A stretch of 64,000 nt of DNA, taken from the NCBI RefSeq assembly GCF_900142955.1, contig NZ_FRCP01000020.1:1-64000 (forward strand). Direction: 5' to 3'. The position numbers were made by a program, and so were the translations under genes. The stretch comes from Anaerosporobacter mobilis DSM 15930. GTDB taxonomy: Bacteria > Bacillota > Clostridia > Lachnospirales > Lachnospiraceae. The notes under the pieces are model-generated. The model did not search any database and was not told the DNA's origin. It saw only the letters and a program-made list of their open reading frames with translations. Positions 24,531 through 33,995 of the stretch are shown one piece after another; positions within the stretch are counted from its first letter, which is position 1; every line of letters begins with the position of its first letter.

Positions 24531-24532
24531 AA

Positions 24533-25447
24533 CTACCTCCAGTTTTGAGCTTGTTTTTTTATTGTTGGAACTGCGAGTGCAATTGCAACAATAATAGCAG
24601 TAAATAATTTTTGATCATTATTATTTAATCCTAGTTGAAGGACAAGGGCAATAATTACACGGTAGATGACAGAACCAACAATAACAGATATAAGTTTACT
24701 TTTGAAAGAAGTACAACGTCCAAAGAATACCTCACCGATTACGATAGAAGCTAATCCAATAACAATAGCACCCTGTCCCATGATAACATCTCCATAACCT
24801 TGACTCTGTGCTACTAATCCACCAGATAAAGCAATTAGACCGTTACTAATCATAAGACCAAGAATCTTCATGCGATCTGTATTCTGTCCAAGAGCACGAA
24901 TCATATCTTCGTTGGTACCAGTTGCACGAAGGGCACTACCAGCTTCTGTACCGAAGAACCAATATAATACAAAACAAAGTAAAACACCGAAGATAATACC
25001 GATTCCAATAACAATTAGAGAATTAAGTGTAGAGTATTTGATATGATCCATAACAGAGTCGGGAATTACTTTCTTGATCATGGTAACGATGGTATCCGAC
25101 TTAAGCAAAGACTGATTTGGCTGTCCCAATATTCTTAAGTTGATAGAATAGAGTGATATCATACTCAAAATACCAGCTAGAATTACAGGGATTTTAAGTT
25201 TCGTATGTAAGAAACCAGTTACCATACCAGCCGCCATACCAGCTAATACAGACAGTAGTAAACTCAAAATTGGGTTCCAACCGGATACTATTAGGGTGAC
25301 ACTTAAACAACCACCTAATGCAAAACTTCCATCGCAAGTCATATCTGCGACATTAAGAATCTTAAATGTAATATAAATACCAAGTGCTAGTACTGCCCAT
25401 AAAAGGCCTTGCCCAGAAGCACTTAAAATTGCAAAAAATATATTCAT
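24533..25447 (-). CDS. ABC transporter permease (branched-chain/TrpY type)
   Basis: A 304-residue inner-membrane permease with eight to nine hydrophobic segments, of the LivH/BPD_transp_2 type. Typical stretches are ADMTCDGSFALGGCLSV near the N-terminus, ALRATGTNEDMIRALGQNTDRMKILGLMISNGLIALSGGL and the GQGAIVIGLASIVIGE block. It pairs with the adjacent ATPase and with the upstream lipoprotein. A hairpin in the 196-bp gap after the binding-protein gene should lower its expression relative to that gene. Confidence 0.88.
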   Translation of the reverse strand: MNIFFAILSASGQGLLWAVLALGIYITFKILNVADMTCDGSFALGGCLSVTLIVSGWNPILSLLLSVLAGMAAGMVTGFLHTKLKIPVILAGILSMISLYSINLRILGQPNQSLLKSDTIVTMIKKVIPDSVMDHIKYSTLNSLIVIGIGIIFGVLLCFVLYWFFGTEAGSALRATGTNEDMIRALGQNTDRMKILGLMISNGLIALSGGLVAQSQGYGDVIMGQGAIVIGLASIVIGEVFFGRCTSFKSKLISVIVGSVIYRVIIALVLQLGLNNNDQKLFTAIIVAIALAVPTIKKQAQNWR

Positions 25448-25545
25448 AATAACCTCCCGTAATCTTTTGTTTGTTTCAAACCTGTAAAACTAATAAAACT
25501 TGTACCATTGACATTGCGAATAGCTATACCACGTTTGTATAGATA

Positions 25546-25611
25546 AGAAAAAAGAGAAAAAGAGAAAAAGAGAATATCCCCCATAATGAATTATAAGATG
25601 GGGGCTATTCT
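25546..25611 (-). terminator. Partial terminator between binding-protein and permease genes
   Basis: On the minus strand a 14-bp stem (25598-25611 with 25570-25583, one mismatch) is followed by three CTCTTTTT-like units (25546-25569). It probably attenuates rather than stops transcription, giving more binding protein than permease. Confidence 0.75.
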
Positions 25612-25643
25612 AGTATGAAGCACATATATAGTTAATAATAGAG

Positions 25644-26621
25644 TTATTTATTCATCTTGGCTTTTAAATCATCAGGTATTGTAATTCCTAATTGAGCTGC
25701 AACATCTTCATTAATAGTTAAATCCATTTTTTCAAGGTATTCAATCGGCATATCAGCAGGTTTGGATTCACCAGTAAGAATCTTAACAGCCATAGCAGCA
25801 GTTTGTTTTCCTAAGTTGTAATAGTTAATTCCATATGTAGCAAGACCACCGTTCATAACCATTCCGGACTCTCCACAGATGATAGGCATATTGTTTGAGT
25901 TGGCAACCATAGCTACGGTTGACATACCAGAAGCAATTGTATTATCCGTTGGAGCATAGATTGCATCTACTTTACCTACTAAAGACTGCACAACTTGTTC
26001 GATATCATTTGTATTCGATACGGTAGCATCTACAGTTTCTAAACCAACGTTTGTAGCAGCTTCGCTAGCAAGATCTGCTTGGAATTTGGAATTGGGTTCA
26101 CTTGAGCAGTAAAGAATCGCTATCTTCTTAGCAGTAGGTACTAATTGAAGCAACAAATCCATCTGTTCTTTAACAGGATTTAAGTCAGAGGTTCCCGTTA
26201 TGTTTCCGCCAGGAGCTTCGTTGCTGGCAACAATACCGGAATCTGCTGGATCAGTAACTGCTGTAACTACGATTGGAATATCCTGTGTAAGGTTAGCTAG
26301 AGACTGAGCGGCTGGTGTTGCAATTGCTAGAATAAGATCTGGGTTATCATTTACTAACTTGGCAGCGATTGTATTATTGTTTGAAGCTTCCCCTTGTGCG
26401 TTCTGGAAATCAATTTCAATATTATCGCCTTCTTTATATCCAGCCTCTGCTAGGCCATCAATAAATCCCTTGTAAGCAGAGTCAAGTGCATCATGTGTTG
26501 TAGTTTGGCTTACACCAATCTTATATGTTTTGCCGGAACCTTTTGAGCCACAACCAGTTAATGCTGTTATAGATAAAGCAAGAATACATAGCGTGGATAT
26601 TACTCTTTTCGTTTTTTTCAT
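25644..26621 (-). CDS. ABC transporter substrate-binding lipoprotein (TrpX-like)
   Basis: A 325-residue extracellular lipoprotein, lipobox LTGC with Cys at residue 24. The fold is the ABC_sub_bind (PF04392) type. Recognisable blocks are YKIGVSQTTTHDALDSAYKG, NDNPDLILAIATPAAQSL, VVTAVTDPADSG and the hinge-proximal GNITGTSDLNPVKEQMDLL. It delivers the ligand to the permease and ATPase downstream in the operon. The ligand class in this family includes aromatic amino acids. The 250-bp upstream gap to the response regulator gene shows no riboswitch that I recognise. Confidence 0.88.
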   Translation of the reverse strand: MKKTKRVISTLCILALSITALTGCGSKGSGKTYKIGVSQTTTHDALDSAYKGFIDGLAEAGYKEGDNIEIDFQNAQGEASNNNTIAAKLVNDNPDLILAIATPAAQSLANLTQDIPIVVTAVTDPADSGIVASNEAPGGNITGTSDLNPVKEQMDLLLQLVPTAKKIAILYCSSEPNSKFQADLASEAATNVGLETVDATVSNTNDIEQVVQSLVGKVDAIYAPTDNTIASGMSTVAMVANSNNMPIICGESGMVMNGGLATYGINYYNLGKQTAAMAVKILTGESKPADMPIEYLEKMDLTINEDVAAQLGITIPDDLKAKMNK

Positions 26622-26873
26622 ACTATCCGTTTCCCTTTCATACCGTATTATTAGTTTTTGGGTTTAAAGCTTTAAAACTTTCATTTGATAAAGTGAATTA
26701 TACGCTATTTTTAAAAGATAGTCAATTAATATTACGTTGTAGAACTAGGTCAAAGACTCGATTTAAACCGTAAGAAAATCAGTTTTAATTCGTTTTTAAT
26801 GTGAAAATCATGGAATTAATGATACAATAGAAGTAATTAACAAAGCGAATATTTAATTAGGAGGTAAATTGTT

Positions 26874-27557
26874 TTGGCAAAGATATTAATTGTTGAGGAT
26901 GAGAATAAGATTGCAAGATTTGTTGAATTAGAATTAAAATACGAAGGATACGAAGTTGAGATAGCGGGAGATGGAAGACAAGGATTTGAAAAAGCAATGC
27001 ATGAAGATATTGATTTAGTCATTCTTGATATTATGCTACCGGGGTTAAGCGGAATTGAAGTTTGTAGGAGAGTAAGACAAGAAGGAAAACAAGTTCCGAT
27101 TATTATGTTAACGGCTAAAGATGATGTTACAGATAAGGTTGCTGGTCTTGATATGGGTGCGGATGATTATATGACCAAACCATTTGCTATTGAAGAGTTA
27201 CTTGCGAGAATTCGTGTAGCTTTAAATCGTCATTCGAATGTCGGCACTAAAACAGAGATTCTGCAATATGGCAAGCTTGTAATTAACCTATCTAGTCATA
27301 CTGTTACATATGATAAAGAAGAGATTACATTGACAAAGAAAGAGTTCCAATTACTTGAATACCTTCTAAAGAATAAGAATATAGCTATGACAAGAGAGCA
27401 GTTATTGAATAACGTATGGGACTATGAGTATCTAGGGGATACGAATGTGGTAGATGTATATGTTAGATACCTACGTCAAAAGATAGATGATAAATATGGA
27501 ATCCATCTGATTAGTACGGTACGTGGTGTGGGGTATATAATTAAGGATGAGAAGTAA
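26874..27557 (+). CDS. Two-component response regulator, OmpR/PhoB family
   Basis: A 227-residue regulator. The receiver domain (about residues 1-118) has the acidic pair in VEDE, the phosphorylated Asp52 in LDIMLPG, Thr in LTAKDD and Lys in TKPF. A winged-helix DNA-binding domain follows (about residues 128-225), ending in VRGVGYIIKDEK. The start is TTG, with AGGAGGT eight bases upstream. The gene overlaps the histidine kinase by 11 bp, so the two are translationally coupled. The target genes are not evident. The divergent ABC operon is a candidate by position only. Confidence 0.93.
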   Translation: MAKILIVEDENKIARFVELELKYEGYEVEIAGDGRQGFEKAMHEDIDLVILDIMLPGLSGIEVCRRVRQEGKQVPIIMLTAKDDVTDKVAGLDMGADDYMTKPFAIEELLARIRVALNRHSNVGTKTEILQYGKLVINLSSHTVTYDKEEITLTKKEFQLLEYLLKNKNIAMTREQLLNNVWDYEYLGDTNVVDVYVRYLRQKIDDKYGIHLISTVRGVGYIIKDEK

Positions 27558-28983
27558 GATAGTTGAATGGATAAGAAAATTACTGATTCGTACGGTTCTA
27601 CCATTACGAAAGAGGATGGGACTATTCTTTAGCCAGTTCTATTTCTCAATCGCATTCCGTATATCGCTAAATTATCTTAGATTATTAATCATTAATAGTG
27701 TTGTCTTTTGCTTTCTATTCGTTGGAGTATATCTAGGAATATCAGCATTTGATAATAATACCTTAGAAAAACAGATGATACTTAAGTTAGAAAACGAAGA
27801 GATTAGTATTGCAGATCTTGAAGACAGAAATCCATACTATTCGGAAGGGTTGTCACTAAGGATTACGAATGAAGCAACAAAAGAAGTTGTTTTTAATGAT
27901 ACCTTGTATAACATTGAAAAGAGAAATAGTATTTTTAATAGGGTCTTCTATGGGGATATAGATGGAAAGAAAATATTAGTTGTGAAGGATAAGCAAAAGG
28001 TTAAGATTGGTGATAGTAACTACACGTTATATTTTCAATTTGATTTATCAAGTGAACGACTTTTATTGAGTCGTTTGGTACCATTTGTTATATTACTGCT
28101 TGCAATATTTACAGGGAGCGTAATTGTATATGGTAAAAAGGGTGATGAGAAATTATTCTTGCCATTAAAGGATATGTCTAGGTTAGCAAATCGCCTTACC
28201 GTTAATAACTTGCAAAGTGAAAGAATTAATCTTGCAGGAACAAAGAACGAACTAAAGGACCTTGCAGTGACTATTAATCAGATGCTAGACCGTATTGAAT
28301 TATCGTATGAAAGTCAAAAGCAATTTGTCTCCGATGCTTCTCACGAGCTTCGAACACCAATAGCTGTTATTCAAGGATATGTAAATATGTTAGATCGATG
28401 GGGCAAATCGGATACGGAAGTATTAGAAGAATCCATAGAAGCAATTAAGAATGAATCTAAGGCAATGCAAGAGTTGGTTGAGAAACTATTATTCCTATCA
28501 AGGCATGACAAAAAGACACTTAGATTAGAGAAGCATGTGTTTAATATGCGTGTACTTGTGGAAGATATGTTGAAGGAAACAAAGATGGTAACCACCAACC
28601 GTATCGTTGAAACGAAGGCGCTAGAAGACGTTATGGTCTATGGAGATAAGCAGGCACTTAAGCAAGCTATCAGGGTTTTCGTTGATAATGCTGTCAAGTA
28701 TACTAGTGACGGAGATTCTATCTACATATCTTGTGAAAACAAAGAGGGAGATTGTGTGATATCGGTTGAGGATACAGGGATTGGTATGACAAAGAGGGAT
28801 ATTGATAATATATTCGAAAGATTCTATCGTTCTGACCATGTACGTGATAGAAAGATTAGTGGTCATGGATTAGGATTATCCATAGCGAAGTTAATTATAA
28901 TGAAACATACGGGGAATATTCGCGTCCGTTCCCAATATACAAAGGGATCTAGCTTTATTGTGACTATTCCAAAACGTAGATAG
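27547..28983 (+). CDS. Sensor histidine kinase
   Basis: A 478-residue membrane kinase. Two transmembrane segments (about residues 43-65 and 178-198) flank an extracellular sensor region of about 110 residues with no recognised ligand fold. A HAMP linker follows. The phospho-accepting His lies in SDASHELRTPIAVIQGY. The ATPase domain has NAVKYT (N box), EDTGIGM (G1) and GHGLGLSIAK (G2). It is the cognate partner of the regulator with which it overlaps. The unusually long N-terminal cytoplasmic stretch (about 40 residues, highly basic) precedes the first membrane segment. Confidence 0.93.
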   Translation: MRSKIVEWIRKLLIRTVLPLRKRMGLFFSQFYFSIAFRISLNYLRLLIINSVVFCFLFVGVYLGISAFDNNTLEKQMILKLENEEISIADLEDRNPYYSEGLSLRITNEATKEVVFNDTLYNIEKRNSIFNRVFYGDIDGKKILVVKDKQKVKIGDSNYTLYFQFDLSSERLLLSRLVPFVILLLAIFTGSVIVYGKKGDEKLFLPLKDMSRLANRLTVNNLQSERINLAGTKNELKDLAVTINQMLDRIELSYESQKQFVSDASHELRTPIAVIQGYVNMLDRWGKSDTEVLEESIEAIKNESKAMQELVEKLLFLSRHDKKTLRLEKHVFNMRVLVEDMLKETKMVTTNRIVETKALEDVMVYGDKQALKQAIRVFVDNAVKYTSDGDSIYISCENKEGDCVISVEDTGIGMTKRDIDNIFERFYRSDHVRDRKISGHGLGLSIAKLIIMKHTGNIRVRSQYTKGSSFIVTIPKRR

Positions 28984-29017
28984 GGTAGAAAGCATATGGA
29001 ATCGTATAAGACAATGA

Positions 29018-29046
29018 TTGCATAATAAATAAAAATCATGTATAAT
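29018..29046 (+). promoter_or_regulatory. Promoter of the ArsR-type regulator gene
   Basis: TTGCAT (29018-29023), a 17-bp spacer and TATAAT (29041-29046). Confidence 0.65.
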
Positions 29047-29104
29047 GTTATTGTTAAGGAAAATGTATAGTATTTTAAAAAAATAAAAAGTATAGGATGA
29101 GAGT

Positions 29105-30025
29105 ATGCTACATATCAAGAATTTAGATGAAGGACTAAATGTTTTTAAAGCACTAGGATCTGATGTACGTATTAATATAGTTAAGAAGCTTTTAGAGAAC
29201 AAGGAAATGAATATGAATGAATTGGCTTCTAGTTTGAAAATTACGAATGGAGCCTTAACTAGTCATGTTAAAAAGTTAGAAGATAGCGGAATCGTACAAG
29301 TTTATTCAGAATACACAGGTCATGGAAACCAGAAGATTTGCCGAGTAAATGTAGATAAAATTTTAGTTGAGATTATGGCGGAAGAGCAAGCAGATTCAAA
29401 GAATATCTATGATACAGATGTTAAAGTAGGTTTGTATTCCGACTATTCTATCTATCCTACTTGTGGTATATCAACTGGCGAGCAATTGATCGGAGAAGTT
29501 GATGATCCTAGATATTTTGCACATTCAGATAGAGTGAATGCACAGATTATATGGTTTTCTAAAGGATATGTAGAATATCAGATTCCAAACTTATTACCAG
29601 CAGCTCAAAAGATTGATCAGATTACACTTTCTGCAGAATTAAGTTCAGAAGCACCAGGAATTAATAATGATTGGCCTTCTGATATTAGTTTTTACCTAAA
29701 TGATGTTTGTATAGGAACATGGACCAGCCCAGGAGATTTTGGTGAGGTTAAGGGAATCTTTACACCAGACTGGTGGTTTCCAAACTGGAATCAATATGGC
29801 CTGCTTAAGTTGTTAGTTATTAATAAAAAAGGAACTTTTATTGATGGATTGCAGATTTCTAATGTTACAATAGAAGATTTCAAACTGGATTATAAAAGCT
29901 CAATTAAATTCAAATTCTCGGTTAATGACGATGCTACAAACGTTGGCGGTTTAACGATTTTTGGTAAAGAGTTTGGTAACTATTCACAAGATATTAAAGT
30001 ACGAATTAATTATAGTCCAATCTAA
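29105..30025 (+). CDS. ArsR-type regulator with large C-terminal beta-rich domain
   Basis: The N-terminal winged helix (about residues 10-85) has FKALGSDVRINIVKKLL and the recognition region LASSLKITNGALTSHVKKLEDSG. The next 210 residues are predicted beta-rich, with many aromatic residues (DWWFPNWNQYG), like a carbohydrate-sensing jelly-roll rather than a metal site. No ArsR metal-binding cysteine pair is seen. It stands directly upstream of the GH51/GH43 cluster in the same orientation, so it is the best candidate for the arabinan-cluster regulator. The effector is inferred to be a sugar. A strong terminator separates it from the enzymes. Confidence 0.75.
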   Translation: MLHIKNLDEGLNVFKALGSDVRINIVKKLLENKEMNMNELASSLKITNGALTSHVKKLEDSGIVQVYSEYTGHGNQKICRVNVDKILVEIMAEEQADSKNIYDTDVKVGLYSDYSIYPTCGISTGEQLIGEVDDPRYFAHSDRVNAQIIWFSKGYVEYQIPNLLPAAQKIDQITLSAELSSEAPGINNDWPSDISFYLNDVCIGTWTSPGDFGEVKGIFTPDWWFPNWNQYGLLKLLVINKKGTFIDGLQISNVTIEDFKLDYKSSIKFKFSVNDDATNVGGLTIFGKEFGNYSQDIKVRINYSPI

Positions 30026-30096
30026 ACGTAGTAAGTGTTCGAGGGGCTAGTTAATCAGATATATTTAGTTTTATTTTCGTAAATAGGTATTACTTT

Positions 30097-30133
30097 AGAG
30101 ACAACTTTCAATTTGAAAGTTGTCTCTTTTTTT
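30097..30133 (+). terminator. Strong terminator after the ArsR-type regulator gene
   Basis: Two exact 15-bp arms (30097-30111 and 30113-30127) are followed by seven T. Confidence 0.9.
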
Positions 30134-30263
30134 GGCGGTGTGCTAGGAATGGTATTTCCGTTGTATTGCACATATATCAGGGATACTTGGAGAAAATAGT
30201 TTAGAAAAGAATATATAAATATAATAACATCTAAAATATTATGGTTAATTTGTACAAAATAGC

Positions 30264-30292
30264 TTTACAAATGAAATTTAAGTAGATATAAT
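30264..30292 (+). promoter_or_regulatory. Promoter of the arabinan enzyme genes
   Basis: TTTACA (30264-30269), a 17-bp spacer and TATAAT (30287-30292), followed at once by the operator-like repeats at 30303. Confidence 0.75.
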
Positions 30293-30302
30293 AGCATTAT
30301 AT

Positions 30303-30327
30303 TTTAGATATAGCTAAAATAATTTAG
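30303..30327. promoter_or_regulatory. Operator-like site TTTAG-N6-CTAAA-N4-TTTAG (copy 1)
   Basis: TTTAG (30303-30307), ATATAG, CTAAA (30314-30318) and a third half-site TTTAG (30323-30327) lie between the -10 box and the GH51 start. The same arrangement recurs at 35748. Confidence 0.55.
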
Positions 30328-30348
30328 TTATATGAAAGAGGAAGCAGA

Positions 30349-32919
30349 ATGAAAAAACATTTTTATCAAAGAAGAGTAACAATGTTTTGTTGTTGTATAG
30401 CGCTGTTATTTATCAATGGTTGCAATAAGGATCATGGGAATGTACTGGAGGAGAAGAGGATGGAAGATAATAAATACGGTTTATTAATTAATGGAGAAAA
30501 ACAAGGAATTGATATTAGTAAGACCTTGTATGGGCTCTTCTTTGAAGATATTAATTTTGCAGCAGATGGTGGTTTATATGCAGAAAAGGTAATTAATCGA
30601 TCCTTTGAATTTGAGAAATCTCTTGCGGAGGGAGGACAACTTCATGGGTATGAGGTAGTTAATAATGCAGAACTAAGAATATGTAGTGAAGATGTACTGA
30701 ATGACAATAATCCAAACTATCTGGAGTTAAAGACAGAATCAGTGAATAGTGGAGTACGTAATAAGGGATTTCTTGAAGGAATGTCTTTTGTAAAAGGAGA
30801 GGAATACCGATTTAGCGTATATGTAAAAAGCGATTCTTATAAAGGAAAAATTCAGATTAATCTAGAAGATCGTAAACATAATTACATTGGAAGTGGGTAC
30901 ATAGAGGGCGTAGAAGGTTCATGGTCAAAGAGGGAGATATTAATTAAAGCAGAAGAGACGGTAGAGAAAGGAAGTCTATCAATAGTTATTGAAGAAGCAG
31001 GAACGATTGATATGGATATGATTTCACTTTTCCCAGTCAATACTTATAAGAACCGCGAGAATGGACTTAGAGCGGACATGGTAAAGCTATTAGAGGAATT
31101 ACAACCTTCCTTTATCCGTTTCCCTGGAGGATGTATTGTAGAAGGAAATCCACTGGATAATGCGTATTGCTGGAAGGATACCGTTGGAGATGTAGCGCAG
31201 AGGAAACAAAATGAAAACTTGTGGATTGGAACGAAAGATTACCCTTATTATCAAACCTATGGAATTGGATTTTACGAGTATTTCTTACTTTGCGAAGATC
31301 TGGAGGCTAAGGCGGTCCCTATCGTAAACTGTGGAATGTCTTGTCAAGCAAGAGCAGCTGGACAGACGAATACATTAGCAGCATTAAGTGAACTAGATCA
31401 TTACATACAAGATGCATTAGACTTGGTTGAGTTTTGCAGAGGAGATGCATCAACAACATGGGGAAGTGTGCGAATTGGCATGGGACATATACAACCATTT
31501 GAGATTGAATACTTAGGAATTGGAAATGAGCAGTGGGGAGAAGAATATTTTAAAAGATACGAGAAATTTGTTCAAGTATTCAGAGAGAAGTACCCAGATA
31601 TTAAATTGATAACCTCCTCAGGTCCATTATCAAGTGGTGATTTATTCGATTATGCGTGGTCAGAGATAGATAGTCATAATGAAGATGCTATCAATTATGC
31701 GGATTTAGTAGATGAACACTATTATAATGAGCCAGAATGGTTTTTGAAAAACACAACAAGATATGATGATTATGATAGAAAAGGAACGGAAGTGTTCTTA
31801 GGGGAATATGCAGCCAAATCAAATTCATTAAAAGCAGCAATATCCGAGGCAGCATATATGACAGCCCTTGAGAGGAATAGTGATGTTGTTAAGATGGCGG
31901 CATATGCACCTTTGTTTGGAAACACCCTTTCGTCACAATGGAAGCCAGATATGATTTGGTTTAATAATAGCAAAGTATTTGGTTCTGTTAATTACTATGT
32001 ACAGAAGATGTTTGCTAATAATATAGGAGATTATCTGTTAGAGAGTTCATTAATGGATGTCAAAGGAGAAGGTGCTACTGGAAAGATTGGAGTAGGTACC
32101 TGGAAAACAGCAGCTGTGTTTGATGATATGAAAGTAACTGATAATGAGACTGGTAAAGTATTGTATGAGAATGATTTCTCTACAGAAGCTTCAAACTTCG
32201 AAGGTAGTAGCCAAGGATTCTACGAAATAATAGATGATGAAGATGGTAATATGGTCTATGCACAGACGAATGCCTCTTATCCAACAAACGATGCCATTAT
32301 GGGAAGTGCCTCTTACGTTGGAGATACGAATTGGAGTAATTATACCTATACAGTTAGGGCAAAGAAATTATCTGGAAGTGAAGGGTTCTTAATACCATTT
32401 GCAGTGAAAGATCAGAAGAACTTCTATCACTGGAATATCGGTGGCTGGAACAATACAAGGAGTGTAGTAGAGGAAGCGCTTGGAGGAACCAAGAATATCG
32501 TATCTGACATACGAAATGTTACGATACAAACAGATCGTTGGTATGAGATTAAGGTAGTAGTGAATCAAGACACAGTTACTTGTTATCTAGATGATACAAA
32601 AATGCATGTAATCAAAGTACCAGAAGTATTTCCTGTATATCAAACCGTTAGTAAAGAAGAGAAAACAGGAGATATTATTGTGAAGTTGGTTAACACCAAA
32701 GAGGAAGAAAGTAAAATTACCATAAGATTAGAAAACTGCAATCTTACAGAAGATGCAACGGTGGAGGTACTTGCTAATGAGAAACCTGAAGCAGAGAATT
32801 CACTTAGAGATCCTGAGAATGTAATACCAATAATAAGGAAAATAAAAATAACTGAAAATTATGAATATGTGGCACCAGCAAATTCTGTATCAATATTCAG
32901 AATAGAGACGATTAATTAA
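30349..32919 (+). CDS. Extracellular GH51 alpha-L-arabinofuranosidase lipoprotein
   Basis: An 856-residue surface enzyme predicted to release arabinose from arabinan or arabinoxylan. The signal peptide ends in the lipobox INGC (Cys26), so it is lipid-anchored. A beta-sandwich like CBM4/9 (about residues 60-220) precedes the GH51 barrel. The acid/base is Glu394 in LGIGNEQWG and the nucleophile is Glu486 in FLGEYAA. A concanavalin-like insert (about residues 575-755) splits the C-terminal beta domain, as in other large GH51 enzymes. It is the first gene after the cluster promoter and is followed by two GH43 genes. Confidence 0.9.
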   Translation: MKKHFYQRRVTMFCCCIALLFINGCNKDHGNVLEEKRMEDNKYGLLINGEKQGIDISKTLYGLFFEDINFAADGGLYAEKVINRSFEFEKSLAEGGQLHGYEVVNNAELRICSEDVLNDNNPNYLELKTESVNSGVRNKGFLEGMSFVKGEEYRFSVYVKSDSYKGKIQINLEDRKHNYIGSGYIEGVEGSWSKREILIKAEETVEKGSLSIVIEEAGTIDMDMISLFPVNTYKNRENGLRADMVKLLEELQPSFIRFPGGCIVEGNPLDNAYCWKDTVGDVAQRKQNENLWIGTKDYPYYQTYGIGFYEYFLLCEDLEAKAVPIVNCGMSCQARAAGQTNTLAALSELDHYIQDALDLVEFCRGDASTTWGSVRIGMGHIQPFEIEYLGIGNEQWGEEYFKRYEKFVQVFREKYPDIKLITSSGPLSSGDLFDYAWSEIDSHNEDAINYADLVDEHYYNEPEWFLKNTTRYDDYDRKGTEVFLGEYAAKSNSLKAAISEAAYMTALERNSDVVKMAAYAPLFGNTLSSQWKPDMIWFNNSKVFGSVNYYVQKMFANNIGDYLLESSLMDVKGEGATGKIGVGTWKTAAVFDDMKVTDNETGKVLYENDFSTEASNFEGSSQGFYEIIDDEDGNMVYAQTNASYPTNDAIMGSASYVGDTNWSNYTYTVRAKKLSGSEGFLIPFAVKDQKNFYHWNIGGWNNTRSVVEEALGGTKNIVSDIRNVTIQTDRWYEIKVVVNQDTVTCYLDDTKMHVIKVPEVFPVYQTVSKEEKTGDIIVKLVNTKEEESKITIRLENCNLTEDATVEVLANEKPEAENSLRDPENVIPIIRKIKITENYEYVAPANSVSIFRIETIN

Positions 32920-33002
32920 TGGATTAAGATAACATTAATCTAAGCTGGTGACAAAGAGACAATATACTGACTAGCGGATGGGAAGAAAGAGAGGGCTTGC
33001 AC

Positions 33003-33995
33003 ATGGAGAAAGATAAAAAGTTATGGACAAAATATAATAAACCGTTGATAGAACAGAGAGCTGATCCTTACGTTTATAAGCATACAGATGGATATTATTA
33101 TTTTACCGGTTCGGTACCTCAGTATGATCGAATCATACTGAGACGATCTAACACTATTTCGGGGTTAGCTGAGGCGGAGGAGATTACAATCTGGAAGAAG
33201 CATGAATCGGGAGAGATGAGTGCACATATATGGGCACCGGAGATTCACTATATATTTGGTAAATGGTACATATACTTTGCAGCTGGCGAGAAGGAAGATG
33301 TCTGGAAGATTAGACCTTATGTACTGGAATGCGAAGGGCAAGACCCGACTCAGGCTGCATGGGTAGAGAAGGGGAAAATGCAATGTGCAGCTGAGGATGA
33401 GTATTCCTTTCGAGCGTTTTCATTAGATGCAACAGTATTCGAGAATAAGGGAGAATATTATTACGTCTGGGCAGAGAAAGTCAGTGTAGGAAAACAAATA
33501 TCCAATCTATATATCGCAAAGATGGAATCAGGAATAAAACTTAGTACCATTCAGGTATTACTAACAACGCCAGATTACGATTGGGAGAGAGTTGACTTCT
33601 GGGTAAATGAGGGACCTGGGGTACTGAAAAGAGATGGGAAACTATTCTTAACCTTCTCAGCAAGTGGAACAGGGGCTTGCTATTGTGTAGGTCTACTGTA
33701 TGCAGATGAAGATTCTGATCTACTAGATCCGCTGTCGTGGACAAAATTAAGAAATCCTGTCCTTGTAACGGATGAGAAGAAGAGGGTGTTTGGACCTGGA
33801 CATAACTGCTTTACTAAGTCGGAAGACAATCAAAAGGATTTAATGATTTATCATGCAAGACCATATGAAGAGATACAAGGGGACCCATTAAGCGACCCGA
33901 ATCGTCATGCTATGATTCTTGAGGTCAAATGGGGTAAATCTGGTTTCCCTATATTTGAGATAGAGGAACAAAAGGGTGAGGAATATGAGAAATAG
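33003..33995 (+). CDS. GH43 family enzyme, cytoplasmic
   Basis: A 330-residue five-bladed beta-propeller glycosidase without signal peptide. Catalytic residues are visible: base Asp in RADPYVY, the pKa-modulating Asp in SLDATVF and the acid Glu in NEGPGVL. The late MIYHARPYEE block is typical of the family. Known GH43 activities are arabinofuranosidase, xylosidase and arabinanase. An exo-arabinofuranosidase on imported oligosaccharides fits the context. The start is set at ATG 33003, with AGAGAGGG seven bases away. The TTG at 32997 is too close to it. It overlaps the next GH43 gene by 11 bp. Confidence 0.85.
   Translation: MEKDKKLWTKYNKPLIEQRADPYVYKHTDGYYYFTGSVPQYDRIILRRSNTISGLAEAEEITIWKKHESGEMSAHIWAPEIHYIFGKWYIYFAAGEKEDVWKIRPYVLECEGQDPTQAAWVEKGKMQCAAEDEYSFRAFSLDATVFENKGEYYYVWAEKVSVGKQISNLYIAKMESGIKLSTIQVLLTTPDYDWERVDFWVNEGPGVLKRDGKLFLTFSASGTGACYCVGLLYADEDSDLLDPLSWTKLRNPVLVTDEKKRVFGPGHNCFTKSEDNQKDLMIYHARPYEEIQGDPLSDPNRHAMILEVKWGKSGFPIFEIEEQKGEEYEK

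Noticed and set aside
26622..26873. Tryptophan T-box before the TrpXYZ-like operon
   Set aside because: No conserved T-box sequence is visible, so tryptophan specificity is not supported by the leader.
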